Source: Mycobacterium sp. URHB0044 (GTDB lineage: Bacteria > Actinomycetota > Actinomycetes > Mycobacteriales > Mycobacteriaceae). From it: a stretch of DNA of 64,000 nt. A model generated the notes under the pieces. The model saw only the letters and a list, made by a program, of their open reading frames with translations, had not been told where the DNA came from and made no database searches. The DNA lies in assembly GCF_000620625.1 (NCBI RefSeq), contig NZ_JIAW01000032.1, forward strand, positions 1-64,000, in the 5' to 3' direction. The position numbers and the translations under genes were made by a program. The first letter of the stretch is position 1. Every line of letters starts with the position of its first letter. Shown piece after piece: positions 33,626-41,956 of the stretch.

Positions 33626-35173
33626 TCAGCTCCTCGAATCGGATTGTGAATACCGTGATTTCAGGGCGCCTTTGACGAGCTTTCCGGTGGCGCTGCGGGG
33701 CAACTGATCGGTGAACTGAATACTGCGGGGCGTCTTGTATCGGGCGATTCGGGGCCGCATGAAATCGAGCAGTTCGCGTTCGAGTTCGGCATCGACCGCT
33801 ATTCCGGCAGCCGGTTGAACGACTGCCAACACCTGCTCGCCCATTTCGTGGTCGGGAACTCCAATGACGGCGACATCGGCGACCTTTGGGTGAAGAACCA
33901 GGCAATCCTCGACCTCTTGGGGATAGATGTTGACCCCGCCGGAGATGATCGTGAAAGCCTTGCGGTCGGTGAGGTACAGATACCCGTCGTCGTCGACGAA
34001 TCCGACATCGCCCGTGGTAGTCCAGTTGTCGTGCAGCGGATGCTTGGCCTCACGCGTCTTGTGCGGGTCGTTGTGGTATTCGAATGGCAATTCGTCGCGT
34101 TCGAAATAGACATCGCCGACTTCGCCCGTCGGCACCTCGGTGCCGTCGTCGGCACAGATGTGGATTACGCCGAGGACCGCCTGGCCAACCGATCCGGGAT
34201 GACGCAGCCACTCCTCGGGCCCGATGAGCGTGACCCCGTTCCCTTCGGTGGAGGAGTAGTACTCGTACAGGATCGGGCCCCACCAATCGATCATCTGTTG
34301 TTTGACCTCGACGGGACACGGCGCCGCAGCGTGGATGGCGACGCGCAACGACGAGAATCCGGATGCGGCGCGGATGCCGGGGTCCAGTTTGAGCATCCGG
34401 ACGAACATCGTCGGTACCCACTGGCTATGGGTGATCCGATAACGGTCGATCACTTGAAGCGATTGCTCCGCATCGAACTTCTTGGTCATCACAACGGTGC
34501 CGCCGACGGAGTGCACTATCGCGCCGAATCGCAACGGCGCGGCATGGTAAGTCGGTGCCGGCGAGTAGTAGACCATGTCCTCGTCGAAGCCAAACCGTGG
34601 AGCGAATACGGTAAGAAACGGATCACCAGTGTCGCCGACCTGTCGTTGCGGCAGTGCGGGTTTGATGCCCTTTGGTCGGCCGGTGGTGCCCGACGAGTAC
34701 AGCATGTCGATCCCGCGCGGTTGGTCGGCGGGGGGCGTGGACGATGATTCGGTGAGCGCGCGTTCATAGGATTCGTATCCGGCCACGTCGGCCCCGAACG
34801 CCAGTCGCACCACCACGCCGTGGGTTTCGTCGAGCAGTTCACGAGCCAATGCACCCTGAGCGGCGGACACGATCAGTGCTTTGGCGCCGCTGTCGTTTAC
34901 GATGAACCGTGCTTCGCCACTTGCCAAGTGATGGTTGACGGCAGTGACATACAGTCCCGACCTCAGGCCTGCCCACAGGATGACGAACACCTCGGGACAA
35001 TTGTCGGCGACGAAGGCCAGATGGTCCCCGCGCGACAGGCCCGCCGCCGCTAGTGCTCGGGCGAGCCGGATGGAACGATCCTCGAGTTCGGCATAGGTCA
35101 GTTCCTCGCCTGTGTCGGCCATGACGATCGCCGCTTTGTCGGGGGTGCTCGCCGCGAACGTACCGGGGTACAT
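33626..35173 (-). CDS. Acyl-CoA synthetase / AMP-dependent ligase
   Basis: 515 residues of the ANL superfamily. The ATP loop is LYSSGTTGRPKGIKPA; the adenylate motif is YEYYSSTEGNGVT; the hinge/C-terminal segment is TTGDVGFVDDDGYLYLTDRK, with the catalytic lysine region LPRSATGKLVKGAL near the end. It activates a carboxylic acid to its CoA ester. The start ATG 35173 overlaps the hydrolase stop by one base. It belongs to the BVMO operon and would activate the acid released by ester hydrolysis and oxidation. Confidence 0.93.
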   Translation of the reverse strand: MYPGTFAASTPDKAAIVMADTGEELTYAELEDRSIRLARALAAAGLSRGDHLAFVADNCPEVFVILWAGLRSGLYVTAVNHHLASGEARFIVNDSGAKALIVSAAQGALARELLDETHGVVVRLAFGADVAGYESYERALTESSSTPPADQPRGIDMLYSSGTTGRPKGIKPALPQRQVGDTGDPFLTVFAPRFGFDEDMVYYSPAPTYHAAPLRFGAIVHSVGGTVVMTKKFDAEQSLQVIDRYRITHSQWVPTMFVRMLKLDPGIRAASGFSSLRVAIHAAAPCPVEVKQQMIDWWGPILYEYYSSTEGNGVTLIGPEEWLRHPGSVGQAVLGVIHICADDGTEVPTGEVGDVYFERDELPFEYHNDPHKTREAKHPLHDNWTTTGDVGFVDDDGYLYLTDRKAFTIISGGVNIYPQEVEDCLVLHPKVADVAVIGVPDHEMGEQVLAVVQPAAGIAVDAELERELLDFMRPRIARYKTPRSIQFTDQLPRSATGKLVKGALKSRYSQSDSRS

Positions 35174-36006
35174 CAGGCTGACTCGAGGGCGTGCTCGCCG
35201 AGGAAGCTCAGGATCAGCGCGGCCACCTCCTGTGGCCGCTCCAGCATCGCCGAGTGGCTGGAGCCGGGACCGGTGAGCAGTTCATAACGGGCATTTGGGA
35301 TTGCGTCGGCGACTCTGCGGCCCAGCGACGGTGGCGTCAACAGATCCTGCTCGCCAGCGATGACGAGTGTGGGCGCACTGATCTGTGGCAGCCGATCATC
35401 GGCATCGTGGAGCAGATCGGCGTTCCACTGCTCGGCAGCGGTGGCGATCTGCGACGGCGTGCTCGGAAACACTGCATCGAATTGGGTCATCAGCGGACCG
35501 AATTGCTCGGACTCGAGCAGTTCGGGCGAGAAGGCCAGCGCCAGACCGGCTAATCCCAGGGCGCGATTGCCGTTGTGCCACGGGTGTGCCAGCACCGAAA
35601 ACAACGATCTCTGGTACGTGCTGGTTCGTGCCCAGGTGAACGCGAGTACGAGCGAAGCCACGCGGTCGGGCCGAGCCAGCGCAATCTCTTGCAGGACGGC
35701 GCTACCGAGAGACCATCCGAGCAGATGCGCCCGCGTTATCCCCAGCGCATCCAGCAGAGCCTCGAGATCCTGTGCCAGGGATGCAATGCTGATCGGCTCC
35801 TCGCCGCGATCGGAATCACCGATGCCGCGGTGGTTGTAGGTGATCACCCGGTAACGCTCGGCGAGGATTGGCACCAACGGCACCCACAGTCGGTGGTCCT
35901 GGCAGGTGCCGCACACGAGCACCAGCGGCTCACCGGAGCCGAAAGACGCTACTTCCAAATGGATTCCGTCATGGATGGTGATGCTTTCCTGCTCTGGACT
36001 GCTCAT
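35173..36006 (-). CDS. Alpha/beta hydrolase
   Basis: 277 residues. The nucleophile elbow is GWSLGS with S99; acid Asp in GEQDLLTP and the His in GSSHSAMLERP complete the triad. An oxyanion segment follows VLVCGTC. It follows the BVMO gene with an ATGA overlap and precedes the CoA ligase. Baeyer-Villiger monooxygenases are often paired with such a hydrolase that cleaves the ester or lactone they form; that is the likely role. Confidence 0.92.
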   Translation of the reverse strand: MSSPEQESITIHDGIHLEVASFGSGEPLVLVCGTCQDHRLWVPLVPILAERYRVITYNHRGIGDSDRGEEPISIASLAQDLEALLDALGITRAHLLGWSLGSAVLQEIALARPDRVASLVLAFTWARTSTYQRSLFSVLAHPWHNGNRALGLAGLALAFSPELLESEQFGPLMTQFDAVFPSTPSQIATAAEQWNADLLHDADDRLPQISAPTLVIAGEQDLLTPPSLGRRVADAIPNARYELLTGPGSSHSAMLERPQEVAALILSFLGEHALESA

Positions 36007-37658
36007 CGGACTACTCCCTGCGTTGAATGGGGCCGTTGCTTGGTGAGTGCGAAACCCTCGTATCCCTTTGCGGCCACGTCGTCACAGATTTGGCGGTACG
36101 TTCCGACGCCGCCGACGTAAGGCATGAAGATGCGGGGTTTACCGGGAACGTTGGCGCCCAGGTACCAGGAACTCGCCTTCGGGATGAGCGTGCTGTTGGC
36201 CACGTCGTTGACGTGCTGCACCCACTGCGTCTCGGCGTCCTCCGTCGCCTCGATGCTGTCCAGACCGGAGACGGTGACGTGTTCGATGGCCTCGGTGATC
36301 CAGTCAACGTGCTGCTCGATCGATACGATCATGTTCGAGAACACCGAAGGACTGCCAGGGCCCGTGATGAAGAACAGATTCGGGAATCCGGCCGAGCTGA
36401 GTCCGAGCAGTGTCCGGGGCCCAGCACTCCACTTGTCGCGAAGAGTGACGCCATCGCGTCCTTTGATGTCGACTGCGAGGATCGCTCCGGTCATGGCGTC
36501 GAACCCGGTTGCGAAGACGATGGCGTCAACGTCGTATTCGGTTACGCCAGCGCGGATTCCCTTTGGTGTGATCCGTTCGATCGGGTTGTCTGAGACATCG
36601 ACAAGTGTCACGTTCTGGCGGTTGAACGTTTCGAAGTAGTTCGTGTCTAGGCAGATCCGCTTACCGCCGAGCGGATAGCCTCTGGGCAAGAGTCGTTCCG
36701 CCAATTCGGGCTCGCTGACCTTCTGGCGGATCTTGTCGTGGACGAAGGCAACCGCGGTGTCGTTGACCTCAGGCTGTGTCAGGATGTCCGCGTAGGTGCC
36801 CATCATGGCCAGTCCGCCGAGCTGCCACTGTTTCTCCAATGCCTGCCACCGTTCTTGCTCATCTACCTCGAGCGCCGACTGGTCGTTCATCGGGAACCGA
36901 ATACCAAAATGGGATTCGCGGGCATGCTGGCGGCGGTCGGCGAAGCCAGACAGTTCCGCCGCAGCCTCATCGGGCGTCAGCTTCCGATTGAACGCAGGGA
37001 TGCTGAAGCTCGGCGTGCGCTGGAACACGAAGAGCTCGGCGGCGACTTCGGCGATCTCCGGAATGACCTGAATGCCCGATGAGCCGGTGCCGATCACCGC
37101 GACGCGCTTGCCGGAGAAGTCAACGGCCTCGTGCGGCCAAGCGCCCGTGTGATACCACGGCCCGGAGAAGTCGTCGAGTCCACTCATGGCGGGCACGTTC
37201 GCGGTCGAGAGGCATCCGGTGGCCATCACGACGAAGCGCGCGGTGGCCTGGTCTCCCCGGCTTGTTTCCACCGTCCAGCAGCTGCTCGAAGCGTCGTACC
37301 CCGCGGCAGTGACTCTGGTGTCTAATTGAATGTGGTCGCGCATCTCGAATTTGTCGGCCACGAACTCGAGGTAGGCCAGAATCTCGTCCTGACGCGGATA
37401 CCTTTCGCTCCAACGCCATTCGGCGAGTAACTCCGGTGAGAACGAGTACTGATAGTCGAAGCTCTCGATATCGCAGCGCGCACCCGGATACCGGTTCCAG
37501 TACCAGGTCCCCCCGACCCCGCTGCCTACCTCGAAGATGCGTGCGGACAGTCCGAGTTGCCGGGCACGGTGAAGCATGTACAACCCCGAAAACCCGGCTC
37601 CGACGATGACGACATCGCACACGTCAGCCGATGTCGTTGTTTCGTGCTTAGGGGACAT
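36003..37658 (-). CDS. Flavin-containing Baeyer-Villiger monooxygenase
   Basis: 551 residues. Two Rossmann motifs are present (GAGFSG 20-25 for FAD, GTGSSG 190-195 for NADPH). The BVMO fingerprint FxGxxxHxxxWP is met exactly by residues 164-175 (F-S-G-P-W-Y-H-T-G-A-W-P). GGTWYWNRYPGARCD and ATGFDAMTG are typical of the cyclohexanone-monooxygenase group. It inserts oxygen next to a carbonyl to make an ester or lactone. ATG 37658 has a GAGGTGAT ribosome site. It is first in its operon; the 86-bp repeat copy A lies just upstream (37755-37840) and the PucR-type regulator gene behind it. The substrate ketone is unknown. Confidence 0.94.
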   Translation of the reverse strand: MSPKHETTTSADVCDVVIVGAGFSGLYMLHRARQLGLSARIFEVGSGVGGTWYWNRYPGARCDIESFDYQYSFSPELLAEWRWSERYPRQDEILAYLEFVADKFEMRDHIQLDTRVTAAGYDASSSCWTVETSRGDQATARFVVMATGCLSTANVPAMSGLDDFSGPWYHTGAWPHEAVDFSGKRVAVIGTGSSGIQVIPEIAEVAAELFVFQRTPSFSIPAFNRKLTPDEAAAELSGFADRRQHARESHFGIRFPMNDQSALEVDEQERWQALEKQWQLGGLAMMGTYADILTQPEVNDTAVAFVHDKIRQKVSEPELAERLLPRGYPLGGKRICLDTNYFETFNRQNVTLVDVSDNPIERITPKGIRAGVTEYDVDAIVFATGFDAMTGAILAVDIKGRDGVTLRDKWSAGPRTLLGLSSAGFPNLFFITGPGSPSVFSNMIVSIEQHVDWITEAIEHVTVSGLDSIEATEDAETQWVQHVNDVANSTLIPKASSWYLGANVPGKPRIFMPYVGGVGTYRQICDDVAAKGYEGFALTKQRPHSTQGVVR

Positions 37659-37754
37659 GTCCCATCACCTCGCCTGTGTCGTACCGTGAGATTCGAAGGC
37701 TCAGTGAACGGGCTAGACGCCTGTTCGTCATGAGGCGGATGCCAGAACTTATTT

Positions 37755-37840
37755 GGAACCGTTGTGCTGAGAGACCAAATTCTGTGCCGCCCTGTGGAGG
37801 GGGACGAAGTCGAGCGCGACTGTTGTGTCGAGAGGACGAG
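37755..37840 (-). repeat. 86-bp inverted repeat, copy A (upstream of the BVMO operon)
   Basis: Read on the minus strand this stretch aligns without gaps with 39098-39183 on the plus strand, about 80% identical by hand count (17 differences). The best-kept blocks are CTCGTCCTCT, CTCCACAGGG, GGCACAG and CTCAGCACAACGGTTCC. It begins just past the stop of the regulator gene and points to the BVMO promoter. The conserved blocks are good candidates for binding sites of the PucR-type regulator. Confidence 0.8.
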
Positions 37841-37845
37841 GATCG

Positions 37846-39096
37846 CTAAGCGAACACGACTGGACCGAGCCAGCGGCAGGCCAGCAAGGACAGTTCGAGA
37901 TCGAGCTGCCCTTCTCGCAGTGACCGGCCGCATAATCCCTCAGCGCGTCGGATCCGGTACTGCACCGTGTTCTTGTGGCACTGCAGGCGTTCGGCTGCCG
38001 CCGTGAAGCTGCGCCCGCAGTCGAGGAATGTCGCCAACGTCGTGCGCAATTGTTCGGTCTGCTCGTCGTCGCGGCACAGCTCACCCAAGGTCTCGACCAC
38101 CCAATCTCGTGCGCGATCGAGATCCTGGCACAGGAACGTAATGCTGGCGACAGCCTGATACGGCGTGACGGAGGTAGCACGTTCGCCGCCAGCCAGCGCC
38201 ACGGTCTGTGCCGACGTCGCGTGTCGGTGCGTGCGCACGAAGCCGTCCACTCCGGCGGCCGGAGTACCGACTGATGCGCGGATCTGCTGGTTCGCGGCGC
38301 GGATGCTGTCCTCAAGTTCGACCGTCGGATTCTTGTTCCCGGTCCCGGTAAGGCACAGCCAGCCCCACGCCGTCGCCTCGTCACGCGCAACGATCAACGG
38401 CGCCTGCCGGCAACCCAGTCGCTCGGCGCAGGACTCGATGACACGCTGGACCTGTAGGGATTCATTTCCCAGGTGACTACTCGCGGTATGCCAAGCGACG
38501 ACACCGACATGCACCCCGTCGAGGCCGTAGCCGAGCTTGGACTCTGTCTTGGATATGTCAATCTGTCGACCGGTCAACAACGCTTGAACGTTCTCGAGTC
38601 GCGCGGCGCCCTGCTGGTGGAGCCAGCGTTCGCGTTCGGCGTTGTACAGCGGACTGATTCGTTCGCATACCCGGTCGACGTAGCCGTGTACGAGCCGATT
38701 CGCCTGCTCCAGTGCCGGAGCGAAATCGTCGTTGCTGTCGGCGATGCGCACCAGTTCGAGCATGCACAAGGTCGCCATGCGCGCGCCCGCTAGGTAGTAG
38801 GCCCGAAGTAGCGCCGTAAGGGGGACCCCCCGCTGGGCGAGCCAATGCGCAAACTGTACCGCCCCGAGCGGCACCTCCACCGCGTCGAGGTCGGCAGGGT
38901 GGCGCAGCAGATGGGCGAATGTCGAGACGTTCGCCTGGGCGCTGGCGAGTAGCCGCTCGTGGGCGAACTCGTCGATGCTCAACACGTCGATCGATTCCAG
39001 CACCTGCGCGGTGAGTCCCGCGCTGATCGCGGCCATCTCATCGCCGATACGGCTGGACAGCTCGGCCAGTGCGTCGCCCGTACGCGTGATCGTCAT
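37846..39096 (-). CDS. PucR/CdaR-type transcriptional regulator
   Basis: 416 residues. An N-terminal helical sensor region (~1-170) is followed by a GGDEF-like/CdaR middle part, and the C-terminal PucR helix-turn-helix (AAERLQCHKNTVQYRIRRAEGLCG, about residues 375-400) is clear. Proteins of this type activate catabolic operons in actinobacteria. The gene is flanked on both sides by an 86-bp inverted repeat: one copy before its start (39098-39183), shared with the second VOC cassette promoter, and one just after its stop, before the BVMO operon. It probably controls both. ATG 39096 is the start used. The inducer is unknown. Confidence 0.88.
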   Translation of the reverse strand: MTITRTGDALAELSSRIGDEMAAISAGLTAQVLESIDVLSIDEFAHERLLASAQANVSTFAHLLRHPADLDAVEVPLGAVQFAHWLAQRGVPLTALLRAYYLAGARMATLCMLELVRIADSNDDFAPALEQANRLVHGYVDRVCERISPLYNAERERWLHQQGAARLENVQALLTGRQIDISKTESKLGYGLDGVHVGVVAWHTASSHLGNESLQVQRVIESCAERLGCRQAPLIVARDEATAWGWLCLTGTGNKNPTVELEDSIRAANQQIRASVGTPAAGVDGFVRTHRHATSAQTVALAGGERATSVTPYQAVASITFLCQDLDRARDWVVETLGELCRDDEQTEQLRTTLATFLDCGRSFTAAAERLQCHKNTVQYRIRRAEGLCGRSLREGQLDLELSLLACRWLGPVVFA

Positions 39097-39097
39097 G

Positions 39098-39183
39098 CTC
39101 GTCCTCTTGGCACAAAGCCCTCGCTCGACTACCTACTTCTCCACAGGGTGGCACAGGTCTTGGTCCCTCAGCACAACGGTTCC
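39098..39183 (+). repeat. 86-bp inverted repeat, copy B (between the regulator gene and cassette 2)
   Basis: This is the partner of 37755-37840. It lies directly upstream of the regulator start (39096, minus strand) and about 130 bp before the VOC gene at 39315 (plus strand). Shared blocks include CTCCACAGGG and CTCAGCACAACGGTTCC. It may serve for both autoregulation and control of the cassette. Confidence 0.8.
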
Positions 39184-39314
39184 GCATCGCGCGAATTGTG
39201 GATCCTCCACCGCTCTTTCCGGCTGTCCAGGAATTGCGGCAATGCATACGCTCAAACCCATCGCGGGCGCGCGTCCGCGGCCGTGCTTCTCAGCGGATCT
39301 CGAAGGAGGGCGTG

Positions 39315-39896
39315 ATGTCGGTGAGTGTGCCGCAGACTCGTGGTGTGTCGCATGTGGCGTTGAATTCCGGTGATATGGCCAGAACCGTCGAGTTCTATCA
39401 GAAGTTGGGCATACCACTGGTCAAGACGATGACGCTGCCGACCGGTGATGGTCAGCACTTCTTCTTCGACGTCGGAAACGATGCGACGTTGGGATACATC
39501 TGGTGGAACGACGAGGTGGCTCAGTCAGCGCAGCAAGGTCACGATATTCGTGACGGCTGCATGAATCATATTGCGGTTCACATCGATCCAGCTGATGTGC
39601 AGGCGTGGTGGGACCTGTTGTCGCGCACGGATCTGACGTGGGCGTTCATGGACCACAAGGCCGATGCCGATCTGGCGGTGGTGTGCAATGACATCGGCAA
39701 GCTTGACGAGGACACGTTCGCTGCGTCGTTCTACGTGCAGGATCCCGATGGCGCCCAGATCGAGTTCACGGCGTGGTATCCGGCGTGGGAGCGGATCGGC
39801 AACGGCGACGTGCCGATGACCACCCGGCGGGCTGACCGCAAGACAGAATGGACGACGGGCATCATCGAAGTCGCCAACAGTCTGAGCAAGGCCTAG
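39315..39896 (+). CDS. VOC superfamily protein, cassette copy 2
   Basis: 193 residues, close paralogue of the protein at 26825: GVSHVALNSGDMARTVEFY, GQHFFFDVGND, GYIWWNDE and SFYVQDPDGAQIEFTAWYPAW are shared. Likely metal ligands are the same His/His/Glu set. ATG 39315 follows AGGAGG (39304-39309) by 5 nt; a GTG at 39312 is less well placed. It is the first gene behind repeat copy B. Its enzymatic role is undetermined. Confidence 0.88.
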   Translation: MSVSVPQTRGVSHVALNSGDMARTVEFYQKLGIPLVKTMTLPTGDGQHFFFDVGNDATLGYIWWNDEVAQSAQQGHDIRDGCMNHIAVHIDPADVQAWWDLLSRTDLTWAFMDHKADADLAVVCNDIGKLDEDTFAASFYVQDPDGAQIEFTAWYPAWERIGNGDVPMTTRRADRKTEWTTGIIEVANSLSKA

Positions 39897-39899
39897 TAA

Positions 39900-40454
39900 G
39901 TGGCGCGGTTACCGTATCCAGCGCGCGATCAGCTGCTGCCCGAGTTGGTGGATCTGCTCAACGGCTTGCCCCACAACAACATTACCGAGATGCTTGCCCA
40001 TGCGCAGTCGCTGATCGAGCCGTTTCTGCGGATGGCGCAGGCGAATTTCAGCGCTCTGGAACTCAGCGACCGCCAGCGTGAGTTGGTGATCCTGACAGTG
40101 GCAGTACTCGCTGAGTGTGACTACGAGTTCGTACAGCACGTGCCGATGTTTGAGGCGGTCGGTATCGATGCTGATCTGCGCGACCGGATCCGAAGCGGCG
40201 ACTTCGAAGCCCCAATCGACGTCGGGGAGCGTGCGCTGCTGTCTTTTGTCGCCGCGGTTGTCCGGGCACCACGAGTTAGCGATGCGGTCTTTGCGGCGGC
40301 GCGGCGCAATCTCAGTGAGCGCCAGATCGTCGAGGTATTGCAAGTGGCTGGGTTCTACTGGGGGCTGGGCCGGATGTGCACCGTGCTGGATCTCGAGCTC
40401 GACTTCCCCGAGGGTTTGGATTCGATTACGGCCGTGGCCAATATGCGCCGCTGA
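39900..40454 (+). CDS. Carboxymuconolactone decarboxylase / AhpD-like protein, cassette copy 2
   Basis: 184 residues, same length as the paralogue at 27428 and beginning MARLPYPARDQLLPELVDLLNG. The core LSDRQRELVILTVAVLAECDYEFVQH again has a single Cys in place of CxxC. The start GTG 39900 is 3 nt after the VOC stop, the same spacing as in copy 1. Its reaction is unknown; decarboxylation or lactone chemistry is the family guess. Confidence 0.86.
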   Translation: MARLPYPARDQLLPELVDLLNGLPHNNITEMLAHAQSLIEPFLRMAQANFSALELSDRQRELVILTVAVLAECDYEFVQHVPMFEAVGIDADLRDRIRSGDFEAPIDVGERALLSFVAAVVRAPRVSDAVFAAARRNLSERQIVEVLQVAGFYWGLGRMCTVLDLELDFPEGLDSITAVANMRR

Positions 40455-40493
40455 TCAGTCCGCGATGCATAGTTCAAGATAGGTGGGTTTAGC

Positions 40494-41411
40494 GTGCGGA
40501 TTGCAAATTTGTCGGGTCGTCTCGTCCTTGTTACCGATGAGGGCGCGATCGATGTCGAGAAGGCTAGTACCGGCCGGTTCTCGTCGGATCCACAAGGGGT
40601 TTATGAGCGGTGGTCGGAGTTCGTGGACTGGGCCAAAACAGCCACGGGAGAAGCGGTCCCATTCGACCTGGTGGACCTGGGTCCACCGGCGCCGCGTCCC
40701 GTGCAGGTGTTCGGAATCGGAGCCAACTACCGCAGCCACGCGGCTGAGGGCGGGATGGCCGTGCCCGAGTGGCCCATGATCTTCACCAAGTACCCGTCGT
40801 CGTTCACCGGTCCCGTCGGCGAGATCGAGTTGCCCTCCGATGCCGTGGACTGGGAAGTGGAGTTGGTCTTCGTCGTCGGACGACTGGCGCGCAACGTCCC
40901 CACCGAGCAGGGCTGGGATTACGTTGCGGGGCTGACGGTCGGCCAGGATCTGTCCGATCGCGAGGTGCAACTGCGTGGTGGTGAGCTCCCGCAGATGAGC
41001 ATGGGCAAGTCGTTGCCGGGCTTCAGCCCGATGGGTCCGTTCCTGGTGACGCCGGATGCGCTGCCCAAGGCCGACGCATTGGCGATCAGTTGCAGCCTTG
41101 ATGGCGAAATGCTGCAGGAGGCGAACACCGCGGATTTGGTGTTCTCGGTTCCGGCGTTGGTGGCTGAGCTCTCGGCGATGGTGCCGCTGCTGCCGGGAGA
41201 CGTGGTGTTCACCGGGACCCCGGACGGGGTGGGCCTTGTCCGCAAACCCCCGCGTTTCCTGCAACCCGGCGAGGAGCTCGTCACCCGTATCGAGGGCTTA
41301 GGCGAGATGCGGCACACCTTTCGCCGCGCAGCGCACGCGCGCAGCGGAAGCGACCAGGCCGCACTACAACGACTCGTCGCATTACAGGGCAGTCACACCG
41401 CGAGCGACTGA
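40494..41411 (+). CDS. Fumarylacetoacetate hydrolase family protein, cassette copy 2
   Basis: 305 residues. FAH signatures are all present: GIGANYRSHAAEGG, DWEVELVFVVGRLAR, GLTVGQDLSDREVQL, SMGKSLPGFSPMGPF and FTGTPDGVGLVRKPPRFLQPG. It is nearly colinear with the copy at 28079, with one extra residue near the GGELPQM loop. GTG 40494 is the start. The stop overlaps the next ATG by one base, tighter than the 101-bp gap in copy 1. It probably hydrolyses a ring-fission product. Confidence 0.93.
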   Translation: MRIANLSGRLVLVTDEGAIDVEKASTGRFSSDPQGVYERWSEFVDWAKTATGEAVPFDLVDLGPPAPRPVQVFGIGANYRSHAAEGGMAVPEWPMIFTKYPSSFTGPVGEIELPSDAVDWEVELVFVVGRLARNVPTEQGWDYVAGLTVGQDLSDREVQLRGGELPQMSMGKSLPGFSPMGPFLVTPDALPKADALAISCSLDGEMLQEANTADLVFSVPALVAELSAMVPLLPGDVVFTGTPDGVGLVRKPPRFLQPGEELVTRIEGLGEMRHTFRRAAHARSGSDQAALQRLVALQGSHTASD

Positions 41412-41791
41412 TGACCACACCCGCCGAACGAACGGCCACCGACTTCGCCAGCGCGATCGAGAGCGGCGACATCGATTCGCTAAACAGAATCTACGACGCG
41501 AACTTTCGGATCTGGCACAGCTTCACCGGCGCGACGCAGACCCGGGATGAAAGCATGGCTATGCTGCGTCAGATCTGCCAGATCGGCAGCATCAAGTACG
41601 AGATCCTAGAGCGGCATGTCGTCGGGGGCCGCGTGATTCAGCGCCACAACGTCCACTTCACCAGCAAGACCGGTGCGACAATCGTCATTCCGGCGGCCGT
41701 GTTCATTACCGTCGACGGCACACGCATCACCGCCATCGACGAATACGTCGACGGTACTCAGAGCGCCGAGGTCCTGAACCTGATTCGCTGA
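41411..41791 (+). CDS. SnoaL-like (NTF2 fold) protein, cassette copy 2
   Basis: 126 residues, paralogue of 29095: SLNRIYDANFRIWHSFTGATQTRDE and VIQRHNVHFTSKTGATIVIPAAVF correspond closely. Small NTF2-fold enzyme of unknown reaction. ATG 41411 shares a base with the FAH stop. It is last in the cassette and convergent with the mce operon; a short transposase-like remnant lies in between. Confidence 0.85.
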   Translation: MTTPAERTATDFASAIESGDIDSLNRIYDANFRIWHSFTGATQTRDESMAMLRQICQIGSIKYEILERHVVGGRVIQRHNVHFTSKTGATIVIPAAVFITVDGTRITAIDEYVDGTQSAEVLNLIR

Positions 41792-41839
41792 CGGCGCTCG
41801 CTGATATTCCGCAGTAACGTTCATCGAACTTCCCCACCC

Positions 41840-41940
41840 GTGTGGTACCGCCAATGGGCGATCGCCCGACGCACCGGACGTCACCGCAAGACGATCCGCA
41901 ATTGTCTGAACGGCACCAGCGCCCAAGAAGAGCACCGCGC
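41840..41940 (+). pseudogene. Possible transposase helix-turn-helix remnant
   Basis: A short stretch translates to WYRQWAIARRTGRHRKTIRNCLNG, resembling the N-terminal helix-turn-helix of IS21/IstA-like transposases (IARRxGxHRKTVRxxL). It ends within about 30 codons and runs into the mceF end on the other strand. Nothing else of an insertion sequence is visible in the 165-bp gap, and no terminal repeats were found. Treat it as a weak relic. Confidence 0.4.
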
Positions 41941-41956
41941 GGACCACGCGATGTCG

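Noticed and set aside
39130..39165. Sigma-54-like GG-N10-GC promoter inside the 86-bp repeat (TGGCACAG...TTGG)
   Set aside because: The match is partial and mycobacteria are not known to use sigma-54.
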